Both the position numbers and the translations under genes were made by a program. From Candidatus Symbiothrix sp. (lineage in GTDB: Bacteria; Bacteroidota; Bacteroidia; Bacteroidales; Azobacteroidaceae): a stretch of 5,001 nucleotides of DNA. Below the pieces are notes generated by a model. The model was not told where the DNA came from, did not search any database, and saw nothing but the letters and a program-made list of their open reading frames with translations. Position 1 is the first letter of the stretch; each line of letters opens with the position of its first letter. The stretch covers positions 1 through 5,001 of the forward strand of contig JAISWY010000340.1 of the NCBI GenBank assembly GCA_031270925.1. Direction: 5' to 3'. This document shows positions 1-5,001 of this stretch, piece after piece.

Positions 1-1628
1 AACATGGTGAGCGGATAAACCGTGGCGTAACTTACCGCCGGCGCATCGTTTCCGGCTGTCGCATTGGAGTAGGCCAAGGCAGGCGGGTCGGTTGTACCTC
101 CGGCCAAAAGCCCCATCAACGTATAATAGTTTAATTTGAAGACCGAACGGCCGATGATTCCGATAATCAAAATCGGAATTACCGTAATGATAAAGCCGTA
201 AGCAATCCAGTTCCAACCGCCTTGATTAACAATGGTGTTGACAAAATTTTCGCCGGCGCCCAAACCTACACAGGCCAAGAACAGACAGATACCGATTTCG
301 CGCAACATCAAATTGGCGCTCATCGTGGTATAAGTTACCAAATGATATTTAGGACCGAAAATACTAATCAAAATGGCTACAATCAAAGGGCCGCCTGCCA
401 ATCCCAATTTCACAGGCTGTGGGATGCCGGGGAAGGCAAACGGAATGCTGCCCAAAAGTACACCTAAGAATATACCGATAAAAATAGGAATCAAATTAGG
501 TTCGTGCAAACGCTTCATCTGATTGCCCAAAAAGCGTTCGACGCTACGAATGGCGGCTTCATCACCGACCACCGTTACGCGGTCGCCCATCTGCAAGTAT
601 AGGCTCGGATCGGCGATCAAATCGACGCCCGAACGGTTTACGCGGGTAATATTGACGCCGAAACTCGACCGCAAATTCAATTGGCGAATCGATCGTCCGT
701 TCACGCTCGACTTGGTAATCGAAATCCGGCGCGAAACCAAATGGCTGTCCAAAATATCCCATTCGGTCTGTTGCATCTCAATTTGGCGACCCAAAAAGGC
801 AATGACCGCATCGCGATTGACCGGTGTAGTGGCGACATAAATCCGGTCGCTTTCCTGTAATACCGATTGTGAAGAAGCGATTTCTATTTGTTTATTCGAA
901 TGATGTAAGATTCTGGAAACTACGAATTTACGTTCGATTAAACGATGAATATCGCCGATGTTTTTTCCGAAAATGGCAGGATTGTTCACTTCCAGCGATA
1001 CCAATTCGATTTGCTCGTCTTTGCTTTGCGAATTTTCGTTCAGCTGTTCGGTTTCCTTATTCAGATTTATCCGGAAAATATAACGTAACAGCATGATAGA
1101 GAAGATGATCCCGATAACGGCCAAGGGATAGGCCACGGCGTAACCCATCGTAATTGTCGAATCGTTGTGTCCCGTCATATCGTTAAATGCCTGTTGTGCA
1201 GCTCCCAAGCCGGGCGTGTTGGTAACGGCTCCCGACAGAATGCCGACCATCGTTTGCATCGGCAATCCGGTGGAGTATTTGATCACAATAGTAATAATGA
1301 CGCCCAGAAAAACAATTCCCATCGCCAGCATATTCAAGGTAATTCCACCTTTTTTGAACGACGAAAAGAATCCCGGCCCCACCTGTAAACCAATCGAATA
1401 GACAAACAGAATCAATCCAAATTCTTTCATGAAATGCAGGATATGCTCATTGACTTTCAATCCGAAATGCCCCAAGAGAATCCCTACAAAAAGAACGAGC
1501 GTAATGCCCAGCGAAATACCAAAGACCTTGATTTTCCCCAAAGCGATACCTAACGAAATAACAATGGCAAACAACAAAACCGTATGAGCGACACTATCGC
1601 TCCAAAACAATTCGACTAACCAATCCAT
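1..1628 (-). CDS. AspT/YidE/YbjL-family transporter, 3'-truncated by window edge
   Basis: Inner-membrane carrier of the aspartate:alanine exchanger (AAEx) superfamily. ATG at 1626-1628 opens 542 uninterrupted codons and the frame is still open at base 1. E. coli YidE is about 550 residues, so only about a dozen C-terminal residues should be missing. The layout is the family's internal duplication: a membrane half at about residues 13-182, two cytoplasmic TrkA-C (RCK_C)-like domains at about 205-280 and 300-368 (the second ends DRVTVVG, 349-355), and a second membrane half from about 377. Both halves carry the signature loop: LSGAVTNTPGLGAA (131-144) and LLAGGTTDPPALA (507-519). The half-motif GLQVGPGFF lies at 80-88, with a counterpart VGLGAGENF at 454-462. 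It is the last visible gene of the operon, 6 bp after marC-like. An AGGA lies about 12 bases before the start, too far for a strong ribosome site. Substrate is unproven: AspT swaps aspartate for alanine and YbjL is linked to glutamate export, but many YidE-type members have no known substrate. Family confident, substrate not. Confidence 0.93.
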   Translation of the reverse strand, partial: MDWLVELFWSDSVAHTVLLFAIVISLGIALGKIKVFGISLGITLVLFVGILLGHFGLKVNEHILHFMKEFGLILFVYSIGLQVGPGFFSSFKKGGITLNMLAMGIVFLGVIITIVIKYSTGLPMQTMVGILSGAVTNTPGLGAAQQAFNDMTGHNDSTITMGYAVAYPLAVIGIIFSIMLLRYIFRINLNKETEQLNENSQSKDEQIELVSLEVNNPAIFGKNIGDIHRLIERKFVVSRILHHSNKQIEIASSQSVLQESDRIYVATTPVNRDAVIAFLGRQIEMQQTEWDILDSHLVSRRISITKSSVNGRSIRQLNLRSSFGVNITRVNRSGVDLIADPSLYLQMGDRVTVVGDEAAIRSVERFLGNQMKRLHEPNLIPIFIGIFLGVLLGSIPFAFPGIPQPVKLGLAGGPLIVAILISIFGPKYHLVTYTTMSANLMLREIGICLFLACVGLGAGENFVNTIVNQGGWNWIAYGFIITVIPILIIGIIGRSVFKLNYYTLMGLLAGGTTDPPALAYSNATAGNDAPAVSYATVYPLTM

Positions 1629-1634
1629 ATATTT

Positions 1635-2219
1635 TTAACTTCCTAATAAAGATGTAATATTCCCCATAAACAATTTTACAGCGATAGCCAACACGATGAT
1701 TCCGAAAAACTTACGCAAAACATAAGTCCCGCCGGAACCGATTATTCGTTCAATCCAACCTACGTGTTTTAAAACCATATAAACAATAATCATATTGAGT
1801 AATAAGGCCGAAAGGATAACCAACGAACTGTATTCGGCTTTCAACGACAACAAAGCGGTAAACGCGCCCGGCCCCGCCAACAACGGAAAAATAATCGGTA
1901 TCATCGTTGCATTGCCCGACGGACTGTCCATCTTGAAAATCTCCACGCCGAACGTCATTTCGCAACCAATCACGAACAAAACGACCGAACCGGCCACTGC
2001 AAACGATTGTACATCCACGTTAAACAGACGCAAAATACCTTCGCCCACGAAAAAGAAGGCAATCAAAATCAAAAATGAAAAAAACGAGGCTTTCAAAGGA
2101 CTGAAATTCTTGTTTTTCCCTTTCAAATCAACAAAAATAGGTATCGAACCCGTAACGTCGATAATGGCGAACAGGACGATAAATGTACTGACAAAATCCT
2201 GAAAATCAAATCTTCCCAT
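1635..2219 (-). CDS. MarC / NAAT-family integral membrane protein
   Basis: Predicted inner-membrane protein of 194 residues, normal for the MarC/YhgN/YchE (UPF0056) family of about 190-220. Six hydrophobic segments are visible at about 9-31, 44-62, 72-92, 105-125, 131-150 and 168-189. Family marks are the first-helix motif IIDVTGSIPIF (19-29; usual form D-P-x-G-x-x-P-x-F, here Val replaces the first Pro), FPLLAGPGAFTAL (111-123) in the fourth helix, and the C-terminal RKFFGIIVLAIAVKLF (169-184). The family is classed as neutral amino acid transporters on the strength of an archaeal member (SnatA). The name MarC came from a mistaken link to multiple antibiotic resistance, so a resistance role should not be assumed. 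ATG at 2217-2219 lies 3 bp after the aspartokinase stop, and the stop lies 6 bp before the next gene, so translation is probably coupled. No ribosome site is apparent. Transport of an aspartate-derived amino acid is inference from position. Confidence 0.92.
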   Translation of the reverse strand: MGRFDFQDFVSTFIVLFAIIDVTGSIPIFVDLKGKNKNFSPLKASFFSFLILIAFFFVGEGILRLFNVDVQSFAVAGSVVLFVIGCEMTFGVEIFKMDSPSGNATMIPIIFPLLAGPGAFTALLSLKAEYSSLVILSALLLNMIIVYMVLKHVGWIERIIGSGGTYVLRKFFGIIVLAIAVKLFMGNITSLLGS

Positions 2220-2222
2220 ATT

Positions 2223-3608
2223 TCAATTATTTAAGCAAAGCGCATCGTTTAAGGCAATTACAGCATCGGCGTAACGGTCGCGTGCAATCACAAATTGCAG
2301 ATTGACCTGTCTCAACGATTGTGCAAAACATTCGATGTTTATATTATTGTCGCTCAAAGCCTTAGCGCCACGGTACAAGAATCCGGGACGTGCGATATTT
2401 GTTCCCATCGCACAAACCAAAGCAACCGGTTTCACAGTGAGTTGATAGACGGCCAATTTCATTTCTTCCAGCATTTTATGCACCTCGTGCTTGTCCCAAA
2501 CTACCATCGTGATGCTGTTGGCATTGGTCGATTTCAGTATGTAACTGATTCCGAAATTACGCATTAACTGCATGATTTTCAGGTCGTAACCGACTTCGCC
2601 TACCATCAACGGATCGTGTACTTCAAAGGCCAAGACCTTGTCTGTTCCCGAAACGATTTCGACTTTCGGAACCGGCGAAACATATTCTTTTGAAATCAAT
2701 GTTCCCGGATGATCGGGTTCAAATGTATTTTTAATTCTAATTTTTATTCCTGCCAATTCCAAGGGTTTAGCCGCTTTGGGATGAATGGCTTCCATACCCA
2801 CATCGGCCAACTGATCGGCTATAATATAATTGGTATTGCCCACGGGAATTGATTTGTCCACGCCCACTAATTTCGGGTCGGCGCTCGACAAGTGATATTC
2901 TTTGTGGATAACAGCTTCGTCGGCTTGTAATTCGACGGCGATTTTACTGAATGTAACTTCGGAATAACCGCGGTCGAAAGCACGCATAATTCCTTCTGTT
3001 CCTTTGGTATAGCCGGTTGCCACGCATAAAGTTCTGGAATAATCGATGCCTTGGAAAGCTTTGTGAATCCGTTCGTCAATTGTCAGCATTTCATTATCAT
3101 TGAAACCGCATAAATCGATAAACGTAGCATTGATGCCGTGGTTATTCAAGATATTGACCGAGTTCCAAGCCGAATGCGCTTCTCCCAACGACGCCAGAAT
3201 TTCGCGGGCAGCCAAATAAATGCTGCTTTTTTCGACATATCCCGACGCCAAGACTTGGTACATCGACGAGAGATACGTTTTTGCCTGTTCGATACGGAAT
3301 GTGATGAAATTATCGGCTTCCGGCAAGTTCAAACCGATGCCGGCCATCGAACGGTTGATTTCCAGCAATTTATGACAAATCTCGTCCAAAGCCGTAACAT
3401 AATCTTCATTATTGAGGAATTTGGCATACACGCCCGGCTCGCCTGTTTTTTTGTGTTCCAACAGTCGGTTGGTAACATTATTATAGGCCGAAACCACAAA
3501 AATACGATTGTATAAGTTTGATTTCGAATGATTTACGCGAATAACATTATTCAAGCAATCGCCGAATTGCGACATCGATGTACCGCCTATTTTCTCTACT
3601 GTAAGCAT
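2223..3608 (-). CDS. Aspartokinase, ectoine-type (Ask_Ect-like) branch
   Basis: Aspartate kinase (EC 2.7.2.4), cytoplasmic, phosphorylates L-aspartate with ATP as the first step towards lysine, threonine, methionine and isoleucine; 461 residues, monofunctional. The kinase domain begins with EKIGGTSMS (5-13) and includes RIFVVSAYNNVTNRLLEHKK (35-54), SLGEAHSAWNS (140-150), FDRGYSEVTF (211-220), SSADPKLVG (241-249) and GMEAIHPKAAK (271-281), ending RIKNTFEPDHPGTLI (291-305). Two ACT domains follow, at about 318-385 and 393-461. The usual GRGGSD motif is replaced by DRGYSE, and the usual TDV-G-YTADP by an HKEYHLSSADP form. These variants, and the unusual TGEPGVY (55-61), match from memory the Ask_Ect branch that accompanies ectoine genes in proteobacteria, so this is not ordinary LysC. 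The start is fixed by the conserved N-terminus. It is first in the operon, with a -7 box just upstream. Ectoine use is doubtful because no ect genes are seen. ACT domains allow allosteric control, but Ask_Ect enzymes are described as poorly inhibited by Lys/Thr. Confidence 0.92.
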   Translation of the reverse strand: MLTVEKIGGTSMSQFGDCLNNVIRVNHSKSNLYNRIFVVSAYNNVTNRLLEHKKTGEPGVYAKFLNNEDYVTALDEICHKLLEINRSMAGIGLNLPEADNFITFRIEQAKTYLSSMYQVLASGYVEKSSIYLAAREILASLGEAHSAWNSVNILNNHGINATFIDLCGFNDNEMLTIDERIHKAFQGIDYSRTLCVATGYTKGTEGIMRAFDRGYSEVTFSKIAVELQADEAVIHKEYHLSSADPKLVGVDKSIPVGNTNYIIADQLADVGMEAIHPKAAKPLELAGIKIRIKNTFEPDHPGTLISKEYVSPVPKVEIVSGTDKVLAFEVHDPLMVGEVGYDLKIMQLMRNFGISYILKSTNANSITMVVWDKHEVHKMLEEMKLAVYQLTVKPVALVCAMGTNIARPGFLYRGAKALSDNNINIECFAQSLRQVNLQFVIARDRYADAVIALNDALCLNN

Positions 3609-3628
3609 CGTTTTTTGAAATTTGGCTG

Positions 3629-3636
3629 CAAAGATA
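3629..3636 (-). promoter_or_regulatory. Bacteroidetes-type -7 box for the aspartokinase operon
   Basis: On the minus strand this reads TATCTTTG, an exact match to the Bacteroidetes sigma-ABfr -7 consensus TAnnTTTG. It abuts the stop codon of the upstream lipoprotein gene (3637-3639) and ends 20 bp before the aspartokinase ATG, giving a very short 5' leader. A TTTG that could act as the -33 element lies at 3661-3664, inside the lipoprotein gene, but the 24-bp gap is longer than the usual 19-21. The box is clear and the -33 element weak. Confidence 0.6.
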
Positions 3637-4452
3637 CTACAATTTTTTCAGCTTGTCGTGCAAATAAGCAATTCGTTTTTCGGCTTTTATTTTTTCTTGT
3701 TGTAATTGGTTGATTTCGGATAAGATAGATGCTAAATTGCAAACTTCGATTATGACTTTTTTTTCTTTTTCGGACAAAATTCGGGTCGGTTGAGACGTGC
3801 CGCCGAGGTATTGCAATGAAATTTTCGATGCAGCGTTTTGATAGATGAATGCGACGGCGCCATTGTCGCGTCCGTTGCTAAATGAAACATATTCGTAACA
3901 ATTGCCGAATGTATCCCGGAAGCGGTAGTTCAATCCCCCATCGTATGGAACTGTTTGTGTTTCAATGTATTCTCCCGAAGCAATGGCTAATTTTATTTGG
4001 TTGTGCTTCAAGGGACGGTTGCTTTGATAAACGCTGGTAAAAATAATTTTGCCGGCTTCGTTTACTGTAGTTTGAAGATAGTTTCCGGTTGTTTCGGGAT
4101 CCCAACATTTGGCGGTGTATTGGCCTGCGGGATCGTATTCCTTTTTTTCAAAAACAAAATTTTGCTTTATTTTTTCGACTTCTTTTATACAAACCGGCAA
4201 CAAGCTGTCGCAAAACAGTAAATTGCGTTCCTGTTCCTTTAATTCGATTCGGCGCCGTAAGGCCAATGCTTCTTTTTGGGTAGCGTAAGCTGTTGGATAA
4301 TTGGATTTTAGCTCATCCATCTTTTGTTTAGCCACATTGAATTGATTGTTTTCATACAACTGTTGCACTTGCTCCAATTGCGTTTGCGCCGCTTGTTCCG
4401 AGCGATTGCAAGCCATGAATAACAAACAACTTAAAAACAGGATATTTTTCAT
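3637..4452 (-). CDS. Uncharacterised lipoprotein with TPR-like and coiled-coil segments
   Basis: I do not recognise this 271-residue protein. The chosen ATG (4450-4452) gives MKNILFLSCLLFMAC, a short lipoprotein signal with C15 as the likely lipidated cysteine. The lipobox (FMAC) is loose but acceptable for Bacteroidetes, so the mature protein is probably anchored to the outer membrane or periplasmic face. Residues 16-103 are helical and charged, with a TPR-like stretch around 31-65 (QLYENNQFNVAKQKMDELK at 31-49). A Cys pair, FCDSLLPVC (80-88), follows. About 110-222 looks beta-rich, with many Tyr, Gly and Asn residues (GGLNYRFRDTFGNCYEYVSF, 172-191). The C-terminus (226-271) is a Lys/Glu-rich coiled coil. 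An in-frame GTG at 4542 would add 30 residues, but these read straight through a tRNA-like hairpin and would bury the signal peptide, so it is rejected. No ribosome site or convincing promoter is visible. It ends 28 bp before the aspartokinase, so read-through into that operon is possible, but nothing links the functions. A cell-envelope role is inference only. Confidence 0.8.
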   Translation of the reverse strand: MKNILFLSCLLFMACNRSEQAAQTQLEQVQQLYENNQFNVAKQKMDELKSNYPTAYATQKEALALRRRIELKEQERNLLFCDSLLPVCIKEVEKIKQNFVFEKKEYDPAGQYTAKCWDPETTGNYLQTTVNEAGKIIFTSVYQSNRPLKHNQIKLAIASGEYIETQTVPYDGGLNYRFRDTFGNCYEYVSFSNGRDNGAVAFIYQNAASKISLQYLGGTSQPTRILSEKEKKVIIEVCNLASILSEINQLQQEKIKAEKRIAYLHDKLKKL

Positions 4453-4468
4453 TTTCAATCGAAAAATG

Positions 4469-4498
4469 TGCGCAGGATGAGACTCGAACTCACCTGCG
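4469..4498 (-). other. tRNA 3'-end remnant / minihelix-like hairpin, candidate att site
   Basis: Read on the minus strand this is a T-arm plus acceptor 3' strand: T-stem GTGAG, loop TTCGAGT (fits the TTCRANY rule exactly), T-stem CTCAT, then CCTGCGC and a discriminator-like A. There is no D-arm, anticodon arm or normal 5' half upstream, so it is not a working tRNA and its amino acid cannot be assigned. The bases just before it (CGCAGG, 4493-4498) pair with CCTGCG (4471-4476), and TGAG pairs with CTCA, giving a 10-bp stem with one bulged T. The result resembles a tRNA reduced to acceptor plus T-arm. Integrative elements often insert at tRNA 3' ends and leave such a copy, which is the favoured reading. 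A T-run (4462-4466 on the minus strand) a few bases later means it could instead act as a terminator for the gene fragment upstream. Confidence 0.55.
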
Positions 4499-4532
4499 AA
4501 AAAAGTTATGCAATTAAACACTAATACTTTTA

Positions 4533-4655
4533 TTAATTCCACGTCATGTATTGGGAATATGTATTTTGTTTAACTCCCAACTGTTCCGCGATAACAGATT
4601 GTTTAATACCTTTTTCCTTACGGATTGTTTCAATTTTTTCTAAAATGTTAATCAT
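4533..4655 (-). pseudogene. XRE/Cro-type HTH DNA-binding protein, truncated after 40 codons
   Basis: ATG at 4653-4655 opens a 40-codon frame ending in TAA (4533-4535). The protein carries the start of an XRE (Cro/C1) helix-turn-helix: helix 1 INILEKIETIRKEKGIK (2-18), helix 2 QSVIAEQLGV (19-28) and recognition helix 3 KQNTYSQYMT (29-38). An intact domain would run on for about 25-30 more residues with helices 4 and 5, so it stops right after the recognition helix, apparently cut off. The sequence after the break is AT-rich and leads within about 35 bp into the tRNA-like hairpin, which suggests the break and the hairpin mark the same junction. Full-length relatives are repressors of phages, plasmids and toxin-antitoxin loci. 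A 40-residue product is unlikely to fold as a stable repressor. No ribosome site is seen. HTH identity is good; loss of function is inferred. Confidence 0.6.
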
Positions 4656-4671
4656 TTTCAAAATTATTAAA

Positions 4672-4703
4672 TTGATTTATAACTACTTGTGATTTTATAT
4701 TTG
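4672..4703 (+). promoter_or_regulatory. Possible rightward promoter pointing into the palindrome cluster
   Basis: On the plus strand TTG (4672-4674) is followed after 21 bp by TATATTTG (4696-4703). This is the best-spaced pair of -33 and -7 elements for the Bacteroidetes sigma factor in this region. It would start transcription near 4710, heading through the inverted repeats towards the right edge. Only consensus and spacing support it. Confidence 0.3.
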
Positions 4704-4770
4704 AATTTATCTCGAAATATTTGTTTTTTATTGCCGAATAGCGATGGTTGCGTCCTGCAATAAAAAGCAA

Positions 4771-4778
4771 CAAAAGTA
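4771..4778 (-). promoter_or_regulatory. Possible -7 box upstream of the HTH fragment
   Basis: The minus strand reads TACTTTTG, matching TAnnTTTG, about 115 bp upstream of the HTH fragment start. No TTTG at proper -33 spacing is present (the nearest is 12 bp away). A second match, TAATTTTG at 4659-4666, lies only 3 bp before the ATG. Both could be chance in this AT-rich stretch. Confidence 0.25.
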
Positions 4779-4862
4779 AAAAAAAAACATCAAATAAAAA
4801 ATTAAACATTATGACGGCTAAATCTTTTTTTGAGGTGCTATTGGCTTTTTCAATGTATTTAA

Positions 4863-4879
4863 CAAGTCCTGCGGACTTG
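4863..4879. repeat. Perfect 7-bp hairpin, loop TGC
   Basis: CAAGTCC and GGACTTG pair perfectly around a TGC loop. First unit of the palindrome cluster, just after the AT-rich stretch. The small three-base loop flanked by CC/GG recurs in later units (loops GCA and TAC). Confidence 0.8.
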
Positions 4880-4889
4880 CCTGTGAATA

Positions 4890-4911
4890 ACCCCCAGATT
4901 TATCTGGGGGT
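4890..4911. repeat. Perfect 10-bp hairpin rich in C/G runs
   Basis: ACCCCCAGAT and ATCTGGGGGT are exact reverse complements separated by only TT, so in practice a stem of 8-9 bp with a loop of four to six bases. Very stable as single-stranded DNA or RNA. No T-run follows on either strand, which argues against a simple terminator. Confidence 0.85.
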
Positions 4912-4923
4912 AGTGATACGCCT

Positions 4924-4959
4924 CCTTTCACCGAACGCCGCAGGCGTTGCCCGAAAAGG
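4924..4959. repeat. Hairpin AACGCC-GCA-GGCGTT with outer imperfect stem
   Basis: The core AACGCC (4934-4939) and GGCGTT (4943-4948) pair around GCA. An outer stem, CCTTTC (4924-4929) against GAAAAGG (4953-4959), can form with one extra A, separated from the core by the unpaired ACCG/GCCC. Its right arm overlaps the left arm of the next inverted repeat, so the two folds exclude each other. Confidence 0.7.
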
Positions 4960-4984
4960 TGCGCTATCCCAACAAACGGGCAAC
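4946..4984. repeat. 8-bp inverted repeat GTTGCCCG ... CGGGCAAC
   Basis: GTTGCCCG (4946-4953) and CGGGCAAC (4977-4984) are exact reverse complements with 23 bases between. The interior includes GGTGCGCTATCCC. It overlaps the hairpins on both sides, so the cluster can fold in alternative ways. Confidence 0.75.
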
Positions 4985-4995
4985 TCCTACGGAGT
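4983..4995. repeat. 5-bp hairpin ACTCC-TAC-GGAGT near the right edge
   Basis: Short perfect stem with a three-base loop, the same design as the hairpin at 4863-4879. The cluster probably continues beyond the window. Confidence 0.6.
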
Positions 4996-5001
4996 ATGGG
5001 A

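Larger units (their letters stand above)
4656..4862. other. AT-rich intergenic stretch with no supported gene
   Basis: About 200 bp of strongly AT-rich DNA with homopolymer runs, including about ten A's at 4778-4787. I see no convincing gene on either strand. It contains several candidate -7 boxes, listed separately where worth noting; at this base composition such matches arise easily by chance. It ends abruptly at 4863, where GC-rich palindromes begin. Confidence 0.6.

Noticed and set aside
523..840. Long plus-strand open frame inside the transporter gene, among several such frames on both strands at 222-3713
   Set aside because: They lie opposite or within genes with clear family identity, and their translations are low-complexity with no domain. 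They are shadows.
1635..2219. Multiple antibiotic resistance role for the MarC-family protein
   Set aside because: The marC name is historical and the resistance link was not upheld. The operon context favours amino acid transport.
4462..4498. Hairpin plus T-run as a plain intrinsic terminator
   Set aside because: Possible, but the loop fits the tRNA T-loop rule and the acceptor-like tail matches tRNA architecture too closely. The T-run also starts four bases after the stem and is only five long. Kept as an alternative within the feature.
4453..4542. GTG start giving the lipoprotein a 30-residue N-terminal extension
   Set aside because: The extension would translate the tRNA-like hairpin and place the lipoprotein signal internally. 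The ATG at 4452 gives a proper signal peptide.
4648..4809. 53-codon minus-strand frame with a Phe/Leu-rich start whose stop overlaps the HTH fragment's start codon
   Set aside because: The hydrophobic stretch is just the product of T-runs, the rest is low-complexity Asn/Ile/Lys from AT-rich DNA, and it covers a candidate promoter box. No family likeness.
4811..5001. Plus-strand frame open from ATG 4811 through the right edge
   Set aside because: Nearly all of it lies across the palindromes, so its codons are dictated by inverted repeats. The peptide resembles no protein I know.
4863..5001. CRISPR array
   Set aside because: The units are palindromes of different sequence and spacing, not identical direct repeats with uniform spacers.

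Overview
The window looks like chromosome from a Bacteroidetes bacterium, probably Bacteroidales. The evidence is moderate-to-low GC, start codons without clear Shine-Dalgarno sequences, several matches to the Bacteroidetes -7 promoter box (TAnnTTTG), and a short lipoprotein signal typical of the phylum. All genes I accept lie on the minus strand, so transcription runs from right to left.

The left two thirds (1-3608) is a compact three-gene minus-strand operon. It starts with an aspartokinase of the unusual 'ectoine-type' (Ask_Ect-like) branch (2223-3608). Next comes a six-helix MarC/NAAT-family membrane protein (1635-2219), 3 bp downstream. Last is a large AspT/YidE/YbjL-type transporter (1-1628), 6 bp further on, which runs off the left edge with all but roughly its last dozen residues visible. 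A well-matched -7 box (3629-3636) sits just before the aspartokinase. The grouping suggests one theme: activation of aspartate at the entry to the Lys/Thr/Met branch, together with two carriers from families that include amino-acid transporters. No ectoine genes are visible.

Upstream of the operon is an unrecognised 271-residue lipoprotein (3637-4452), with a TPR-like helical N-terminus, a beta-rich middle and a C-terminal coiled coil. It ends directly against the operon promoter.

The right end (about 4453-5001) is different and looks like an accessory junction. It holds a hairpin with the sequence of a tRNA T-arm plus acceptor 3' strand (about 4469-4498), then the first 40 codons of a truncated XRE-type helix-turn-helix protein (4533-4655). 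Beyond that are about 200 bp of very AT-rich DNA, and then an abrupt change to a GC-rich cluster of at least five inverted repeats (4863-4995) that continues to the right edge. I read this as the edge of a mobile or repeat-associated element. A REP-like array, possibly serving a TnpA-REP/IS200-like transposase outside the window, is the best guess but cannot be shown from this sequence.
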